A stretch of DNA of 64,000 nt from Galaxea fascicularis (lineage: Eukaryota > Cnidaria > Anthozoa > Scleractinia > Euphylliidae). The position numbers and the translations under genes were made by a program. Below, piece by piece: positions 1 through 13,600 of this stretch. Below the pieces are notes generated by a model. It was not told the origin of the DNA and did not search any database. It was given only the letters and a program-made list of their open reading frames with translations. The stretch covers positions 8,975,350 through 9,039,349 of the forward strand of contig OX419338.1 in the NCBI GenBank assembly GCA_948470475.1, given 5' to 3'. Position 1 is the stretch's first letter, and every line of letters begins with the position of its first letter.

Positions 1-206
1 CACCACTCGAAAGCATTGCATAACTAGTATATATACAACTGTTAGTGGATCTCTCAGGCCAACAAAGGCGCCACCGCGTCAGGAGGATCAGTAAGATTTC
101 CACTCCAAACCTCACAGCATGAACGAATGTAAAAAGTTAAAAGAAAAGCGAGGATGGGCAGCTTCTGACGTTAAAAAAAGATAAAAGAAAATAATAACAA
201 AAACGT

Positions 207-240
207 TTCGGTCAAAGACCTTCTTCAGTTACTACAACTT
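207..240. repeat. Retroelement-end-like fragment
   Basis: GTTTCGGTCAAAGACCTTCT followed by TCAG resembles the widespread fragments of form CTGAAGAAGGTCxxxGACCGAAAC. Similar pieces are at 40341-40385 (ACGTTTCGAACGTTAATTAG) and 39866-39890. I link them to retroelement ends by resemblance only. Confidence 0.35.
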
Positions 241-1016
241 CAGGGATTACGAAGGCCGTGCGCCATGCGCGTATGGCGCATAAAGCTACGGAATGGCGCA
301 TTAAAAAAGAACTTACCGGGCCTGTGATGCGCCCAAGCCGCGAAATAGCTAGTAAAACATACACTACTTTGTAAAAAAGGATTTTAATTTGTAAAATTTT
401 CAGTTTAATGACGAATAAACAAGCGAAAAAACACGGTGCCTTCGCTCTTTGATTCGCGTTTGCTTCATTTTTCTCCCCAGATCCTCAACTCGGACTTTAC
501 TTGCAAACGAGGCTCTTACTCGGAGTTCCATGTGTTTTCAGTGTTTTTGCGTGCTTTGAACATATTTGCATCTTTTATTAACCTCAATTGTTTAATTACC
601 CTAATGGCCCAAACTTTTTATAAATGGCGCATAACTTTCCCATGACAGGGGCCATGGGCTCCTTTGCCTGTTTTTCTTCCTAATCCCTGCAACTTTCGAA
701 TAAAAACGGACCTTAAATCGGATAAAAGTGCAAGAGATTACATTACTACAAGTGACAACTACCGAATAAGGTACAAGATTACAAAAAAGAACAATAAATG
801 GCAGTAATTAATAGACTACAGAAAGACTGACAGAAAAAGAAAGTCAGCGGGGCGAAAAATACTGAATAAACCGAAAAAACGCCATTATGAAAACAATTAA
901 CAAAAAACTAATAAACTAGCTAAAACGAATACGATAACTGAAGAAACGATGCGGCAAGTATAAGAAACGAATGTCTGGAGAAGGGCAGCCCACCCTAAAA
1001 ACCGCTTTTTCTCAAT

Positions 1017-2146
1017 TCAACGCCGGACCCCGATTAAACGCCGGTCTCGTATTAACGCCGGGTGAAAACTAGCAGTTTTAAAAATTAACGCCGGGCGCGT
1101 TTGACCCAGAAAAGGCGCTGTACTTGCAGTCGAAGAAGGACGTTGGCGAAGTTGCCTATTTGTGAACTCAAAATATTTTTTAGTTGAATCCATCTGCTTG
1201 CTTTGTACCTGCTATGTACTTGCTTGTTCATGCATTACTTAAGGCGGGACTTAACCTAAACATGGTCTTTTATTCACTTGACATGGATTTAATGTCCATA
1301 ACTCGTTCGCGTTTCAAGCAATCCAAAATCTCTATGCTCATCCCACAAAGCTATATTGTGGGATATTTTGTGAATTTTTTGGTGATTATTGGGTATATTT
1401 GAGAAGAGATAATTTTTCTAAAACGATTAGTTAAATTTAGGAAAATTGGAGATATTGAAGATTTATTGAAGGTTTAAAATTGGAATTTGAAGTTAGAAAT
1501 TAGGGGGCAGACTCCTTTAAGAAGAGATAATTTTTCTCAAAGGATTAGTTAAATTTAGGAAAAACTGGAGATATTGAAGATTTATTGAAGGTTTAAAATT
1601 GGAATTTGAAGTTAGAAATTAGGGGGCAGACTCCTTTAAGAAGAGATAATTTTTCTCAAAGGATTAGTTAAATTTAGGAAAAACTGGAGATATTGAAGAT
1701 TTATTGAAGGTTTAAAATTGGAATTTGAAGTTAGAAATTAGGGGGCGGACTCCAAAACAGTTGACCAGCACCCTGCAGTGCCCTTGTGGGGTCTCAACTG
1801 TCTGGTGGTGTTTCAACACATTTTTTTCCCATTTTATCCCCTTCTTCAAACTCCTTCCAATTCCACTCCCATTTACGTTAAGTCCCCCCTTAATATGTTT
1901 TGTCTGCCTTGGTAATAATCATTTTCAGTGACTTAGGGACAGCAGTTTCTAGGGACGAAAAAAAGAGAATAATCGTTCTGCCCTAAGAAACCTGCTCTGG
2001 GTCTCAAAGAACAGACAGTAATAATCAATTAAAAAAGTAAAGAAAATTGCACCTTGTTAATAAACGCGGGACCCCGATTAAACGCCGGCTTCAAACAATC
2101 GCCGGGTTCATCAAGCCAAGTTAGAAATAAACGCCGGGGACGTTAA
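1017..2146. repeat. Direct repeats rich in AACGCCGG flanking a 0.95-kb unit
   Basis: At 1017-1100 and again at 2060-2140 the same series occurs: GGACCCCGATTAAACGCCGG, a variant of ATTAACGCCGGG, then a third and fourth ACGCCGGG. Order and spacing are alike in both copies. They may be terminal repeats of a non-autonomous element; the interior contains the 118-base tandem array but no gene. Confidence 0.55.
1403..1753. repeat. Tandem repeat, 118-119 bp, about three copies
   Basis: Copies start at 1403, 1521 and 1640 with GAAGAGATAATTTTTCT, and each ends near TTAGAAATTAGGGGGC. The copies are almost identical. No coding sense. Confidence 0.85.
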
Positions 2147-2272
2147 ATTGAGAAAATACGACATAGATATATATTCTGTAATGTTTTCCGTAATGTATGT
2201 AGTATGGCAAAACAAATATTTAATAAAACATATGTCTACCTTAGCTCGAAGAGCCTTGGTTACCGTACGTAC

Positions 2273-4606
2273 CTCTCTTCGTGGTCTGAGAGTAAATTTT
2301 GTATTTCAAAATGTTGGTTTTTCAAGGCAATTTGCACGGCTGTCAGTTCGTGGTTGGACTGGGCTTTGGTGTCCACTCCATTCCTCAACAAAATCTCAAC
2401 GACCTCTCTGTGACCTTTCTTACACGCCTGTAAAAATACAAACACAAAGAAACAAATTGAAAATAAACAAACAAAAACAAAAAACAACCGCGAGGACCGC
2501 TCCTGCCTCTTCAATTCAGGGAGGGGCCGACTCTAAAAACTGTCAAAAAATAGTCAACTAGGATTTTTTCCCGCGAGGTCAACTAGCTGTAACCGACCAC
2601 TTTTATCCCGTGAAAGTAAAAAAGTGTGTGTTTAGGGGGGGTGGGTGGAGGGGAGGTAGGGGGCCCCCCTGCGCGATCCCTGGTTAATGACCTAAAAAGA
2701 TTTGCGTACGATCGAAGACGACTTTCACGATCACTAAAAATCTTGAGATAAGATGACTAAGAAATGTAGACAGAAAAAATGACTGTCAATTAAAGAAACC
2801 ATTGCATAACAATGGTTCACGAGAGCTCGATGAGATATATTTAACGACACCGCTGCAGTGCATATCAGAGAAAGCTTTGCATTTTAAAGCCATGACCACT
2901 GACCCTCATGAGTGCTGTCTCGCCTGCTGTCGTTTGGCAGTTGATGTGAGCTCCAGACTCTAACAATATCTGTACGGTTTCTGGAAAACCCTAAAATAAG
3001 TGACAGACAGGAATACAATCTTGTGAGAATAAAGATCTGGAGGAAAACATCGTACTCGGCCGGCGCGAATCCAAGAGCGTGTTCTTTGGGCACTGTTCTG
3101 GATAAGAATTACAGAATGATACTGAATAAACAAATACGTGGGACGAGGTTTTCCGAGGTTGTATGTATTGGATACGAATATTGTGGACGAGGTTTTCCGA
3201 GGTTAGTTCCAGCTGGAAAACAATAAAAAATCTAAATCTAAATCTGAAATCTGCTTAAGACCAGGTTCATAGTCGAACTTTTCATGTGCCGAATCTAATG
3301 CAAATGAGTTAGAACAAAAGATTTCCTAATTAGCATTCGATTCAGCACATAAGAAATTCGATGTTTGAACCGGGCCTGACACAACACACCAGCTCACAGT
3401 CACCTGTTCAGCAGCATGCATAAGCGCTGTTACAGCATTTCTTTTCTGGTCAGTATAATTCACTCCAGCGCCTCTTCTCAGAAGAAGCTTGACAATATCA
3501 TCCTGACCGTAAGTTGCTGCCCACATGAGGAGGCTCATACCGGAAGCAGTATCGATTGTGTCAGGGTTCAGGCCTGGTACTGACAGAGCACGCCTGACTT
3601 GTATGATGTTCCCTTCACGAATAGCTTGTTTCAGGGCGACTGTGCCGGGAATAAATACAAAAACAAATTTAACTCTAATGTACTAAAAGCTAAAATATGA
3701 TGAAAAGAAACTGGTCTTACCTAAAGACAAATTCAGAGGTTCTACCACAGGAGAAGGCGTTCTTTCAGATAAGTTGGGTTCCTGAAAAAGATTTAATTAA
3801 AAGTGTGAAGGGGATAAAGTACGGTATTTTTTCAGGTTCTTTTACGCAGTTGCATAAATTGTGTTCACCACTGTGGGAATCATTCTTCATTTTATTTCAG
3901 TTTATATGACTTCATTCAAATACTTCATTCACACTCTTCTCTTTCACGGGAACATTTGAACCCATAATTCACAGGAAAACACAAAGCGCCATATCCTACT
4001 TGCCAAATACTGGGATTTCGCAGGGACTTCAGGCTAGTGAATGCCCCCCAATCATGCATTGCATAGTAAAATCGAGAATTTTAAATTTCTGGATCTAGTA
4101 AAGTTTAATCGAAATCCACAACAATAAAGTATGAAGAATCTACCCATGTATCCGAATTCCCGCCAGCCTCGTTTTCAAGGCGGGTTCTCACGCACAGTTT
4201 TTCGCAGTAGACATGTAAAACATGTTTCGACTTGTCATGTTTTCTTAATTATTCTACCACACTTTATTGGATTAGCAAAGCAGGTATTTATTATAAATTC
4301 AACTTTGTACTTGGTTGTTACAATCGAAGATGACAGAAGTACTCTCGAAACATGTTTAGCAGCATCGAAAACACTGTCTCGTTCTCAGATTGAAAACTCA
4401 TTTAATTTCATGAGAGGCTAGCATCGAGGCTCGCTTTAGTGGAGTGGCTCGATCGAAGCACCTTGGTAATGGCTTATTGTGCTGCTAGCTGATGTTAAAC
4501 TAACCTTGACATCGTCGAAGAACGAATGCGGCGAGTAATCGTCCAAATCAAACTCAAAATCACTCAAATCATCCTCTCCGTCTGATATATCCTCCATACC
4601 GCTGTC
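2273..4606 (-). CDS. MPHOSPH8: MPP8 homologue acidic and ankyrin-repeat exons
   Basis: Five exons chain in phase. 4606-4505 codes a very acidic 34-residue segment with MEDISDGEDDLSDFEFDLDD. 3781-3721 codes EPNLSERTPSPVVEPLNLSL. 3639-3404 codes two ankyrin helices and a repeat (SLLMWAATYGQDDIVKLLL). 2990-2904 continues with TVQILLESGAHINCQ. 2427-2273 codes ACKKGHREVVEILLRNGVD. Together they make about four ankyrin repeats, the same place and number as in MPP8. A further 42-nt exon at 4935-4894 is possible (phase 0/0, donor GTATTT) but its acceptor is poor. Confidence 0.85.
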
Positions 4607-7600
4607 CTGTCATACAGTGGAGAAAATAACACTTGATCAGTTAACGATGGTGCCTTCTGTTACTGCGCACACTCTCAGCACATCGTGGAATGATCCCAGA
4701 ATGCAAGAAAACCCGATTCTCTATGGACGGTGCGTCTTAACACAAGGGTATTTTATTTTTCTCAAGCATTACGATGGTGGTTAAAAAGCAGATCTGAACA
4801 GTCTATTTCAATTCCAAACGCAAAAAGAATATTGGGGCTATCACACGGGTTCTCGTCGCGAATGCCAGGACACGGTAAGAAAAATGTAAATACCTGTAAG
4901 AACTGAATGTCTTGAAACTCTTTCGACACAACACACTCTTTCATCGTTTACGGGAATATACAGTGACAATAGAAAATGTATTTAGCTAAAAAGCAAAATA
5001 GAGTGTGTTGAAAGAGTACTAAGGCTTAGTTACTAAGAGTTATCTCATTTTTCTTGTTCACATTTTGTTGTATAGTTGTCTATGGAAATTACGCGGTCAC
5101 CTCCTGTTTTCTTTTAGGATAAGAAATGCTCTTCTCGATCACTTTTTAACCGAGCAAAAATTGATTGGCGCATGCTCAGTGTTCACCACTTTTCCTGGTT
5201 TCTTTCTCGTTTCAAACTCAAATCATCAAAGCCGTATGAACTCAGCTGATACAAACCAAACAGGGGCCTGGGAAGGCCTGTGGGAATTTATTCAGCTGCA
5301 ATAACGAATTTATTTCTAATCTAGTCTGTATCCCCTGTACGTAAGTTGAGTTGAGTTGAATAAATTATCCCTATCCTTTGATGAATTACTTTAACTATTC
5401 CCTGTTCCAGCACGTGACGGACCACGGCGCCAACGTAATAACTTCATCTTAGGACCTTTGATCTGTTCCTTGGTCGCAAACAACGTTGTTATAAAGAGAT
5501 TTTTTTCTGGTTCTCGTTGCTTAGCTGGACAATATTAAACAGAACATTATACCGCTCATTTCAACATATCCTGACACGAATTGTTACAAAAGAAAGATTG
5601 TTTTCAGTTCTGTTCAGAACCATTTTAATTCGATTAAAATTCACTTTCTTGCTAACGACATCTGTTTTTTGCATTTCTTGCATTGTATTTGAATCAATCA
5701 ATCAGGAAATCTCAATGGTCTCACATAAAATTATTTAAAGTCGACTAATTGAATTTATTTACATCGAAAATAACTTAAGTACGTGGCAACTGAATTTCAA
5801 AAAGTGTAGAGCATAAATTTTACTTGAAATAAAAGTCTGCTTTGAACAGCTAACATTAATTTAAAAAGACTGCGAACGAAAAGGAAAAAAATTTCGTGAG
5901 ATGAAATGAAATTCACTTGCTAGGGCAATACGCGAGCAATAATTCTATACAGTTATCCTAGAAATTTAACTAAATTTCATGTCTGAGTCACGGTTACATG
6001 CACAACAATACCATTTGCATAAAATAACTCAAAATATTTCACCTAAAAACGAAAAATGTCTTACCCACGGTTTGAGTTTCTCTCTTTCATCGTTTGCCTT
6101 CTTCTGTGAGATTCCCTCTTTCCTCGCCGCTGCCTGAGTCCCTGTTTGTGGTTTGGTTTTGCTGTCGTCTATCTTTCCGCTATCCTGAATGATCGTTCCA
6201 AGAAGATCTCCATCCATGAGTGGAACGGATGAGGTTTTGTTACGCATCGGTAGCAGATCGGCTGTCGTTGAAACGATCACCTGCTTCTCTGGCTTTCCAA
6301 ACGCTTCGTTGATTCCCATACTTGAATTTTCTGCAACACCTGGTTTGGCTGTCACAGACGAGTTCTGCTGTAACGCCAGAGAACTATCGAGCGATAACCG
6401 TTTTTTCAAGTCCCTGATGGATTTCGGCCGTCCTTCAGTTCTTCTCGCTTTTCCAGTGAAGCTTCTCTCTCCAATTTTCTCGCTACGTCTTTTGGAAGTT
6501 CCAGTGTCGTCCTGACTGACCATTTGTAACGCGTGCATTGCCACGGACTTTCTTGCCGCCACGGTTTCCACATCATTATGTACTCCGCGATGGTCATTCG
6601 GCTCCAAGACTCTTCTTCCTGGTTCAGACGTCGAGGATAAAACCTGCGTTCTAGAATTCTTAAGTGACACGGAAGTTACAGGCACGTTCAAATTATTTAC
6701 ACTAGTTACTAATACATTTTTTATACTTTTCTGTTCAGAATTGTTCTCGAAACTACCAGAGTTGCTCTCCTGTGCTGACTTCTTAAATAGTGACTGAATT
6801 TTTGACACTGAAAATTTAGTAGTCACACCGGCTTTTGGAGGAACCGATGATGAAGACGACATCACTTGGTTCGAATTCTCGTCCGTCAAGAAAGCTTCCG
6901 GAATCTCTTCCGCGTTACCAGAAGCACCCTTCTCGCGTTTATCTTCCGCAAGTGCTGTATTGCTTTCGAAACTAAAATCAATCGGAGGAAATGGATCGCT
7001 ACTTGAAGAATGGCTGTTTTCCGCGGAATGATCCTCCGCAAACGTCCTTTTCACTTTAGGAAGGCCTGTTTTGTGTACTCCACTATCCGCTATTTTATCA
7101 GTTTTTTCATTTTCAGCCTCCACGGTTAAAGACATCTCTTTTCCGTTTCTATCATCCATTTTCTTTTTGGACAAGTCTTGGAATTGTTTCGCCGATATTT
7201 CTTCTCCTTCAGACTCGTCCTGCGAAGATATTTCAATGTACTCTTTCACCATCGGTTCTAATTCTTGCGAGGAAATCATTTGCTCCTCGTCCTCATTACT
7301 ACTCTGTGAGGAAATTTCAATAACTTCGAAATAATCCTGTGATTCCGAACCATTATAGCCATCTTGATTCATTTCTGATGATACTGCTTCTTCGCTAGCA
7401 GTTGCAGTTCGAACTTCCGCTTTACAGCTCGTAAGAGTCTCGCGTTCTTGCTTTTTCCGAAGCGAAACGAGAGCAAGCTCTTTGCTGGCTTGTCGTGTCA
7501 TTCCTAAAGGAGCAATTTCATGGTCAAGAAGTAAAAATTGGTCACAAATGCGAGATGAAAACTCTTCCTCCTTGATAGGCCTCACTCGCCTTTTTTTGGC

Positions 7601-10600
7601 CGCATTCTGATCGCTAAACTCGGGAGAGTTCGACGTTCCTCGATGAGGGCTCTCCTCTTGGCTGCTAGTGTCTGATACGATTTGCTGCTTGGGAGGTCGA
7701 CCCCTTTTGCGTTTTGGCGGTTGCAAAGTCGTCTCTCTTGGTTCTTCGTTTTCGTCCTGCAAATTGGAGGAATTAAAGATCGCAAATTATTAACTGCATT
7801 CAATAAATAAACGAGTGAATGAGTGAATTAGTTAATGTACGAGTGAACAAGTTATCAAGTGATCGACCGACCGATCGACCGAACAAACGAACCAACGATC
7901 CAACGGACGGACGGACGGACGGACGGGCGGACGGGCGGAAGGATGGTTGCAGCGAATGAAGATTAATTGAAAAATGCAGTGACGTTTTAGACGAGGCCAG
8001 AGGAAACATTAAACCAAATAGTGATAATTCAAATGCGATAGCAAAATTATTTCAATCGTTACAAAACAGAGGTGATGGCTTAACTCGGGAGAGCTTGAAC
8101 TTCCTCGATCAGGACTCTGGTCTTGGCTGCTAGTGTCCGATACGATTTGCTGCTTGGGAGGTCGACCCCTTTTGCTTTTTGGCGGTTGCAAAGTCATCTC
8201 TGTTTCTTCTTCGTTTTCATCCTGCAAATAGGATAATGATCACAAATTATTAACAGGCAGACGGATATACATACATAATTATTCTTTTTGATGAGGCAGG
8301 TCGGTCTACGGCAACCTGAGGGCTGGTGTGGACCTGCCGTAAATCCTATCTAGCCACTTTAAATTTACAACTTTAAATTGATGCATGCAAGCAATAACTA
8401 AACGAGGGAATGAGTTAATGAGCAAGTGAACGAGCTATCAATCGAACGACCGACCGACCGACCGACCGACCGACCAAATGAACGAACAACGGGCGGACTT
8501 TTAGGAAGAGGCCAGAGCAAACATAAAACCAGGTTCTGTTAATTTAAATGCGATGACACGATTGTTTATTTTTTTTAATGGTTTCAATCGTTACAAAGCA
8601 GAGGTCTCGCAAGATATCCACCCTACAATCTAAGTGATTATTTTCCATGCATGTGTCTCAAGTCTACATTAAAATGCACTTTCTTTGCTCGAGCCGATGG
8701 CGTGAAATGATTACATCCAAAATAGAGTGACCAAAAGGGGGAGATTAGATTATAACTGTTAACCTAAGAGACATACCTGATATGCAAGGAATTAAAATAA
8801 TCACGGCATTCATCGAATAGTCTCTACGACAACCGATAACTTTGTGTTTTTTGTTTCCACGGGTCTTTGTTTGCTTCCACGCGTCTTGCGTGATTACGCG
8901 CCAAGGATAGGTGTTTTAAATTTTTACTGACGTGCGCTGGAAGTCAGTGCACGAGCGATAGAGTATAACACACATAAAGCGACAGGGATTTACATTTCTG
9001 AAGCTTTTAAAAGCGGATTGTGAATGTTCTGAGTCTAATGTCCACAACCGTAAAACAAAGGAAAGAAAAGGCATTCACGTAAATCGAAACAAAAAAAGTA
9101 AAAGGAGAGGAGAAACCACATCGGGCGAAAGGAGTCAGTCGAACGGCACATTTGGCGTTTACTGGTAGTTGTTAAGGGGAAACAGTTTTGTGGTCATTTC
9201 GACGACAAAAAGCTGAAGCATACACTAACATAACAATGTAAAAAAATGAAGCAAAGAAGACCAGTCATTATGTTCGATCATTAATCACTGCAAAAATGTT
9301 TTCTTGAAAAAAAGATTTGTTTATGGGTCTTCATTGTTGAATTGGAGTTTTAAATTCAACGCTCGATTTGAGATGCGGTAAGGAGCTTTGAACAGAGAGA
9401 CAACATTATGAAACACAAAGCACTAATTCAGTTTTCGATCGCCTTTACCGTAAAAGCAGTAACCAGGAAACACTTTTCCACCTACCTCGAGTTCTCGAAC
9501 GTATAATGATGCTAACAGCGAATTAAAGGAATCTCAGCTAAGTTGGCACGACAAACACGGCTCGCCTTCCACCAACGTGTCCCAGGTTCGATTCCCGGAC
9601 TCGGCGTCATAGCATGATTTAGTTTGGTTTGAGGATTGTAAAGCTTATTATTTTAAGGCGCATTTGATCATATTCACACACGCTAATTTGCATATTATTA
9701 TTATATATCATATCTAAATTTCGTGGCTGGTATGACGCAGCATTTCGTCCCGGCCAAGAGACTCATCAGATACTTTTCGAGTTCCAGTAAACTCGTTGAG
9801 CATCGCGCTCAAAGTCCCGTACGCGGAACGGAACGGAAATCTTTTATTTTGCACTGTTTAAAAGTACGTTATAAAACAAAATCAGAATAAAAATAAGAAA
9901 TTAACGAAATTAAGATGTGCGCAGTGACCAAAGTAGCAGACGCTTCCGGGTTGGTCACTGCCAAGTCAAGATGTTAGCAGTCTGGCCCTTTATCGCAGAA
10001 GGATTCCCAAACGCACGTTCACGAGTTAAATGCAATAAAAATTGTCAAGTACTTGTGTAGAATTTAAATTTCGTGGCTGGTATGACGCAGCGTTTCGTCT
10101 CAGCCAAGAGACTCATCAGATACTTTTCGAATTTCCATCAACCTCGTTGAGCATCGTGCTCAAAGTCCCGTTCGCGAAGTCAAGATGTTAGCAGTCTGGC
10201 CCTCTATCGCAGAAGGATTGCCAACCGCACGTTCAATTGCTGGAAATTCGAGAAGTATCTGATGAGTCTCTTGGCTGAGACGAAACGCTGCGTCATACCA
10301 GCCACAAAATTTAAATTCCTCACAAGTACTTGACAACTTTTATTGTATATCATATCTAAAAACTGTATTATAACAAAATCTCTTAATGGAAATTTTCAGA
10401 AGAACTCCTTCCCCCTTCAAAAGACAATTCTGAGCCTCTTCACTGTACAGAAAGAGTTAAGACTTCCGTCGGGGGCATCCAACGAGAAACGTCGATGAAA
10501 TATCTGTTCGGGAGAGTCCACCCGTTCTAAGACTTTCGGATAATGCATTGCCGAAAACTATTGATTTCTCAACTAAAACGTCTGGAGCGAGAACAGAAGA

Positions 10601-13600
10601 TGCACGGCACCTAACACCACACATTTAATGTTTGGTTTTTCGACCCACCATTTTCCCCAGTGTTAGCTTGGAAAGGGACCCGGCTAAGCATGCAGTCTCT
10701 TTATCTCCACGGTGTTCACAAAGCAAACGTTTACCGTAATTTAACTGACCTTCTGACCTCCCTCCATGTCACTGCCATCTGTCTCCTCTTCAGTGGCTTC
10801 CTTGTGCCGTTTCTAAGAAGAAAAAAATACAAACCGCGGCATCATAAGTCTATTTCCTCAACTGTACCATCCATTTTAATCTCAGATTTCTAAATGGGAA
10901 ATCTCCGTCTGGCTCGTGATCAAACCTACTCAAATTGAACCGTTCCTTATCACTGCCTGTTCCGCTCAAGTTTTCATCTGTTGACGGGTACTGTCTTTGT
11001 CTGCGCGCCTCTTCGACTTAAAGTTTCCGCAAAAATTTACTGACAAAAAGAGTACATTTTAAAAACACTGGAGGGTTTGAACAGTCCGCAGTTAATAGGT
11101 AATTAAAAAACATTCCTCTGCATAACGCTGATAACCGGTACACACAGGTCAAATTTTAGACTTGAAGCCGTACTAACTTTCGTTTTCATGAGAGTCAAGC
11201 TCGGTCCGAACTCGCCTTTCTGGAGTGAATTCTTCGATGCTGTGTTCTTGCTCTTACGAGGAAGCTCCGCAAAATTCGATTCTAGTAGTATGTAGATAAT
11301 AAACAATTCCTATTCCTCTTTGCTTTTACAGTATAATGTTACAGACGGTGACGGAGGGATGATGGGGGGGGGGGGGGGGGGGGGAGGAATCGACAAAACT
11401 TCATACGAGATCCAACCCTTACCATTTTGTATTCCATACCCTTTAGTATACGTTCCATTGAAAAATAGTTCCCATTTCACAAACCTACTGACCTAGCCTG
11501 TCTTATGAATGAATAACTAAGACAGGCAGTCTTCTTCTCAATTTCGTTTAGCATTTAGTTAATTTAAATGATACAGCCAAAAAGTGGGTCTGTTCGAAAT
11601 ACCTTTAATGAAAGGCCCTTTTAATTTATATACCATAATGATAGATTTCCCTTCCCTTTCATATTCTTCAACTCGTGAAATCCCTTGCTTTCTATGTACC
11701 TGAAGCCTAAAAAACTACCCCTCCCCTCATAGGCTATTATGGGGTGTACACCCCCCCCACCAGACGAAATTTTTATCAAAAATCAAGTAACAGCATATAC
11801 ATGTATCTGATAATTTGTGTGTTTTGTCTATTTTGCTAATAGATCAAACTGGAGAAGTAACAGAAAACTATAAATTATGTTTAAAAAGCAATTTAATGTT
11901 TATGCTCACTGGCTTCCTTCCACGTTTCTTGTACCCTTCTTTTTTCTGTACCCAGTATCTGTCAACCAACTCCTGACAGGTAAGAAGATTGTCCATGGGT
12001 TCCCAGGAATCCTCCTCTGAGCCATACCCTTCCCAACGCACTTTGTAATACATCTTTCCATCCTTGACAAAACAAAATATTGTTAACATAAATTTGAAAC
12101 TATGTTCTGTTCAATTTTGCAATTGACAGGGTATACAGAATAATACCCTACGTGACTTCTGATGCAATGTCAAAATCTCCTTGTGATTCACATGTTAATA
12201 TTACATAATATGGAAGGAGAATTTGGCAATTTATCAGAAGTCACTTAGGGCTTTTTCCAGGCACCCCATTCAATTGGCAAATGGTAACTTTTTTTTCTTG
12301 GAACATTTGCACATGCTCAAACATACAAGTTATAAGAAAAAAAAGGAATTATCAAAACAAAAAGGTGGAAGTCCACCTGAAAACAACACGAAATGTGACC
12401 TTGTGCTTATAAAGGAAAGCAAGTCTGGTCTGACTGTTAATGGATTTCATGCTGCCATGCCTGGCCAATACTATAACAAGCCAATTTTTTTCTCAAATTC
12501 TAGCAATTTAAATGGAATTTTTGTTAACAACCAGAAAAAGCCAAACATGGGTAGCCAACATTATTGATATGTGCATTGCATCTTAAACTACTACTCTATT
12601 AGAAGCTACAGAGTATCACCATCCAATATTAATATCTTGCTCCACTTATGTTCTAAGCCCATAAAAGATGAGATTCAATGATTTTGGAAATATTCAATAT
12701 ATCATTACTACTGGGTTATTGTTATCTTATTTTTGTCAAATCAGTATGATCTAAGAAAACTGTTTTATGAATATTATTATCCATTTAATTATGCAGTAGT
12801 TTATTAATTTAGTGGTTATACTGCTATCATCTTTTGAAATGTAAATTAAGTTTTCAGTTAAGTTCATAGTAAAAACAACTGGGCAATTAAATAATCGAAC
12901 ACTTGTCTGAAGGGGAGCAGGAATGGGGTGGTGGTGAGAACACTCGCCTTCCACCAAATTATGTGGTCCGGCTTTGATTCATGGTCTCAGCATCACATGT
13001 GGGTCGAGTTGGTTCGCATCCTTTCTCTGAGAGGTTTTCCTAAACTTCATGTTAGCTTTCTGAGCCAAGTTGTTCAAAGTATGGTTAGTACAAACCAAGT
13101 GGGATTTTCCAAAAGCCTTGCATGACTGTTTGTACCATGTCATAGAAAATACATAGCCCTACACAATCCATGCAGAGAACGATGAAATGGTCTTGTGCAA
13201 AACTGACAAATATACAAAGGCTTTCCAGCATTCTGATTGGCTGTATTTTATGTGACGGCTATAGGCCAGTCACTAATCAATCCACTTGTGCCACTCATAA
13301 CAACAAAGTAAGATTGTCTGAGTCAACTTGGCAATTATATACCTGCCAACTTTTTCTGAGTCAAATGAATCAGATTTTCTTCTCCTCTTGACTGGAATTT
13401 CCAAAAATGTTCCTGCAACATCTAACAATTTCTCGAAAACACCCGAACGCTTCCGAACATGTTCAAAGATGTTAGATGACTTCTGAACACTTATGAAGCT
13501 ATTACAGGCTTTTCCAATGTCAAGTTAAGTGATCTGATTATGAGACTCCAGTTTGTTCCCAGTCCCTCAAATGCAAACTGAAACATGACGTTTCTTATTT

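Larger units (their letters stand above)
7617..8613. repeat. Tandem duplication inside the MPP8 homologue with a second copy of the large exon's 5' end
   Basis: Unit A (7617-8073) and unit B (8082-8613) each contain, read on the minus strand, an intron tail, a CAG acceptor and the coding start of the large exon. Both also contain a stretch of GACC/GACG microsatellite and a shared motif ending CAATCGTTACAAA. In B the coding copy (8221-8095) reads DENEEETEMTLQPPKSKRGR, then leaves homology after SSSSPE. No clear donor in the right phase follows, except a weak TTT|GTAACG. Unit B also holds about 125 extra bases with a LINE 3' end (8286-8345). This copy is either an optional exon or a decoy. Confidence 0.85.

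Noticed and set aside
4894..4935. Extra 42-nt MPP8 exon (CVVSKEFQDIQFLQ)
   Set aside because: It is phase-compatible and has a donor, but its acceptor lacks a pyrimidine tract and the neighbouring exons join in phase without it. Kept only as a possibility.
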